DNA of 64,000 bases, from contig NZ_VUOC01000004.1 in NCBI RefSeq assembly GCF_008386695.1, forward strand, positions 2,296,327-2,360,326, written 5' to 3'. Below the pieces are notes generated by a model that was given only the letters and a program-made list of their open reading frames with translations, searched no databases and was not told the origin of the DNA. Below, piece by piece: positions 62,436 through 64,000 of this stretch. The translations under genes and the position numbers were made by a program. Positions within the stretch are counted from its first letter, which is position 1, and the number at the start of each line of letters is the position of its first letter. Source of the DNA: Chitinophaga agrisoli. Its GTDB lineage: Bacteria > Bacteroidota > Bacteroidia > Chitinophagales > Chitinophagaceae.

Positions 62436-63566
62436 TCACACTGCCGCAACGCCCAGGGCTTTTACCCTTTCATTGGTAACAGCGCCATTATGCGTGATGC
62501 AGGCGCCCTGCACAATATCATCCTCAAAGTCCGGCGTGGCCTGGCCATTACGGATAACCAGCTGCAGGAAATTGAACATATTACGGGCATACAGCTTACT
62601 GGCATCTGCCGGCATAGCAGCCGCCAGGTTGGAATTACCTATAATGGTAATGCCATTATGTTGTATGGTAGTATCGTTTTGCGTTTGTGCGGTATTACCG
62701 CCGGTCGCCGCTGCGAGGTCAACTATCACGGAGCCGGGGCGCATCTTATCCAGCATGGCGTCTGTGATCAGCACGGGGGCTTTTTTGCCAGGGATCTGGG
62801 CAGTGGTGATCACAATATCGGCTTTGACGGCGCTTTCTGCAATCCTGGCCTCCTGCCGCTGTTTGTATTCCGGCGTTTGTTCTACCGCGTAGCCACCGGC
62901 AGCGGAGGCATCTGCAGCGCCTTCTACCTCTACAAAGCGGGCGCCCAGGCTCATCACCTCCTCCTTTACGGCAGGGCGGGTATCAAATACTTCCACTACA
63001 GCGCCCAGGCGGCGTGCGGTGGCTACCGCCTGTAAACCGGCTACGCCAGCGCCTAATATCAGCACTTTGGCGGGGGCTATACTGCCCGCTGCGGTCATGA
63101 ACATGGGGAAATAACGGCTATAGGTATACGCCGCCAGCAATACGGCCTTATAACCGGCTATATTGGCCTGGGAGCTTAATACATCCATGCTTTGGGCACG
63201 GGTGGTGCGGGGAATACTGTCGAGGCTGAAGAGGGTAAGCTTACGTGCGGCCGCTTCCTGTATAAGGCCGGCATTGTACAGCGGCTGGTAGATGCCGGCC
63301 AGCATTTTTCCCTCCGGAATGGTTTCCCACAACGGGGAAGCCGGTAAATGCATGCTTAACAGCAGGTTGGCCTCCTGTATGATGTCTGCTGCGGGTTTTA
63401 TGATAGCGCCTGCCTGGGTGTAGGCTTCATCGGGGTAAAAGGCAAGCGCGCCGGCGCCGGGTTCCACCCAAACGGTCACAGATTGCTGGATAAGCTGTTT
63501 CACTACTTCCGGTACTAAAGAAACACGATGTTCGCCTGTTTTTTCTTTGAGGACGCCTGCAATCAT
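62436..63566 (-). CDS. pntA: NAD(P) transhydrogenase subunit alpha part 1
   Basis: A 376-residue NAD(H)-binding subunit (domain dI). The alanine-dehydrogenase-like fold is shown by AGVLKEKTGEHRVSLVPEVV, AGVAGLQAVATARRLGAVVEVFD (the Rossmann motif with acidic end), TTAQIPGKKAPVLI and DLAAATGGN. It binds NADH at the cytoplasmic face and passes hydride to PntB. First gene of pntA-pntA2-pntB. A 60-base gap follows, containing a degenerate ATTACG-type repeat arm. Confidence 0.96.
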   Translation of the reverse strand: MIAGVLKEKTGEHRVSLVPEVVKQLIQQSVTVWVEPGAGALAFYPDEAYTQAGAIIKPAADIIQEANLLLSMHLPASPLWETIPEGKMLAGIYQPLYNAGLIQEAAARKLTLFSLDSIPRTTRAQSMDVLSSQANIAGYKAVLLAAYTYSRYFPMFMTAAGSIAPAKVLILGAGVAGLQAVATARRLGAVVEVFDTRPAVKEEVMSLGARFVEVEGAADASAAGGYAVEQTPEYKQRQEARIAESAVKADIVITTAQIPGKKAPVLITDAMLDKMRPGSVIVDLAAATGGNTAQTQNDTTIQHNGITIIGNSNLAAAMPADASKLYARNMFNFLQLVIRNGQATPDFEDDIVQGACITHNGAVTNERVKALGVAAV

Positions 63567-63672
63567 AACGAGTGATTAGGAGTTGATGGAAATCGATAGT
63601 GGAATATAAAGAAAAAATGGCAGATGAGGAAACAGGGAGGGTTAAATTTGGAGGGAGGGGTGGAATTTTTTA

Positions 63673-64000
63673 TTACGGCGCGGCTCTTTTATTGGCTAAT
63701 TTTTTAGTGAGCTCTTCTAATCTCGTGAACCTGACTGCTTGCTTTTGCGCTAACAGCCGTTGCTTTTCACACTCAGGGATATTAGGGTCTTTTAACAGCT
63801 GCTCTATTTCATGCAACAATTCATCTGTTGATCTTGCAATCTCCCAATTCCGCATGGCGTTTTTGGCCTGATTAACGGCAAACCGCCACAGGAATGATAT
63901 CGCCACCGTAATGGATGGCGCAGCAATCACTAACCAGGACTTTATCGGGTAACTATCAGGAAGGTTACGTGCAAGCAGTACGAGAACGGTACCTCCGCTT
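63673..64000 (-). CDS. Small membrane protein, 5' end beyond the window
   Basis: The frame is open to the right edge, so the start lies outside; the in-frame GTG at 63930 is internal. Visible residues include a hydrophobic segment (GGTVLVLLARNLP), then SYPIKSWLVIAAPSITVAIS, another membrane-like stretch, and a soluble charged tail with a coiled-coil look (HEIEQLLKDPNIPECEKQ, then RLEELTKKLANKRAAP). No known family. Frame continuity past 63930 was read codon by codon without a stop. Confidence 0.65.
   Translation of the reverse strand, partial: SGGTVLVLLARNLPDSYPIKSWLVIAAPSITVAISFLWRFAVNQAKNAMRNWEIARSTDELLHEIEQLLKDPNIPECEKQRLLAQKQAVRFTRLEELTKKLANKRAAP

Overview
The window looks like a chromosomal segment of a Bacteroidota member, most likely Chitinophagaceae (Chitinophaga-like). 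The evidence is two SusC/SusD pairs, a hybrid two-component regulator with an AraC output domain, an ECF sigma/FecR pair beside a SusC that carries an N-terminal STN domain, many lipoboxes ending in Cys-Lys-Lys-Asp or similar, and repeated TAnnTTTG -7 promoter elements. No rRNA, CRISPR array, insertion sequence, integrase or replication origin was seen. Species level is not claimed.

Layout. 1-6.4 kb: the 3' end of a hybrid sensor regulator, tRNA-Gly(GCC), a small membrane protein, a family 2 glycosyltransferase divergent from an orphan histidine kinase, tRNA-Leu(GAG), a lipoprotein and a small membrane protein. 6.5-16 kb, minus strand: a polysaccharide utilisation-type locus in the order ECF sigma, FecR anti-sigma, SusC, SusD, Cys-type sulfatase, GxDLY/GDSL esterase. 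16.8-18.7 kb: a three-gene set (AhpD-like, NTF2-like, metallo-beta-lactamase fold). 18.8-23.6 kb: an AT-richer stretch with a lipoprotein and a two-gene McrBC-like restriction system (MrcB_N-AAA ATPase plus DUF2357/PD-(D/E)XK nuclease), probably acquired defence DNA. 23.7-31 kb: DUF2130 protein, HAD phosphatase, DUF4136 lipoprotein and porin-like protein, ApbE flavin transferase, glutaryl-CoA dehydrogenase and YciI-like protein, then a 720-base repeat-rich gap.

31.5-42.2 kb: a DeoR-type repressor followed by a second SusC/SusD pair without adjacent glycan enzymes, pyrF, a secreted sugar isomerase/epimerase-like TIM barrel with a Tat-exported Gfo/Idh/MocA oxidoreductase, and a proline iminopeptidase-like lipoprotein. 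42.3-51.3 kb: mainly housekeeping genes (PaiB-like, Mrp/ApbC, 3-hydroxyacyl-CoA dehydrogenase, YigZ, RibD, PrmC, ExbB/ExbD, PepT). 51.5-54.2 kb: a cobalamin riboswitch in front of metE, so B12 should shut off the B12-independent methionine synthase. 54.4-64 kb: a CWC protein, thioesterase, SlyD-like FKBP, NamZ-like muramidase, Fmt, LysM/RlpA-like protein, RsmF-like rRNA methyltransferase and the pntA-pntA2-pntB transhydrogenase operon. The right edge cuts a small membrane protein.

The most unusual unexplained signal is non-coding. Several intergenic gaps are filled by long inverted repeats whose arms are themselves made of a short word repeated about every 8 bases (TAATGTGC-type at 44825-44966, 54192-54384 and 55040-55122). 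Related nested palindromes built from other words lie at 36806-36993 and 58011-58059. They sit directly at stop codons, and one arm encodes the last residues and the stop codon of MetE. A possible structured RNA lies at 48571-48796.
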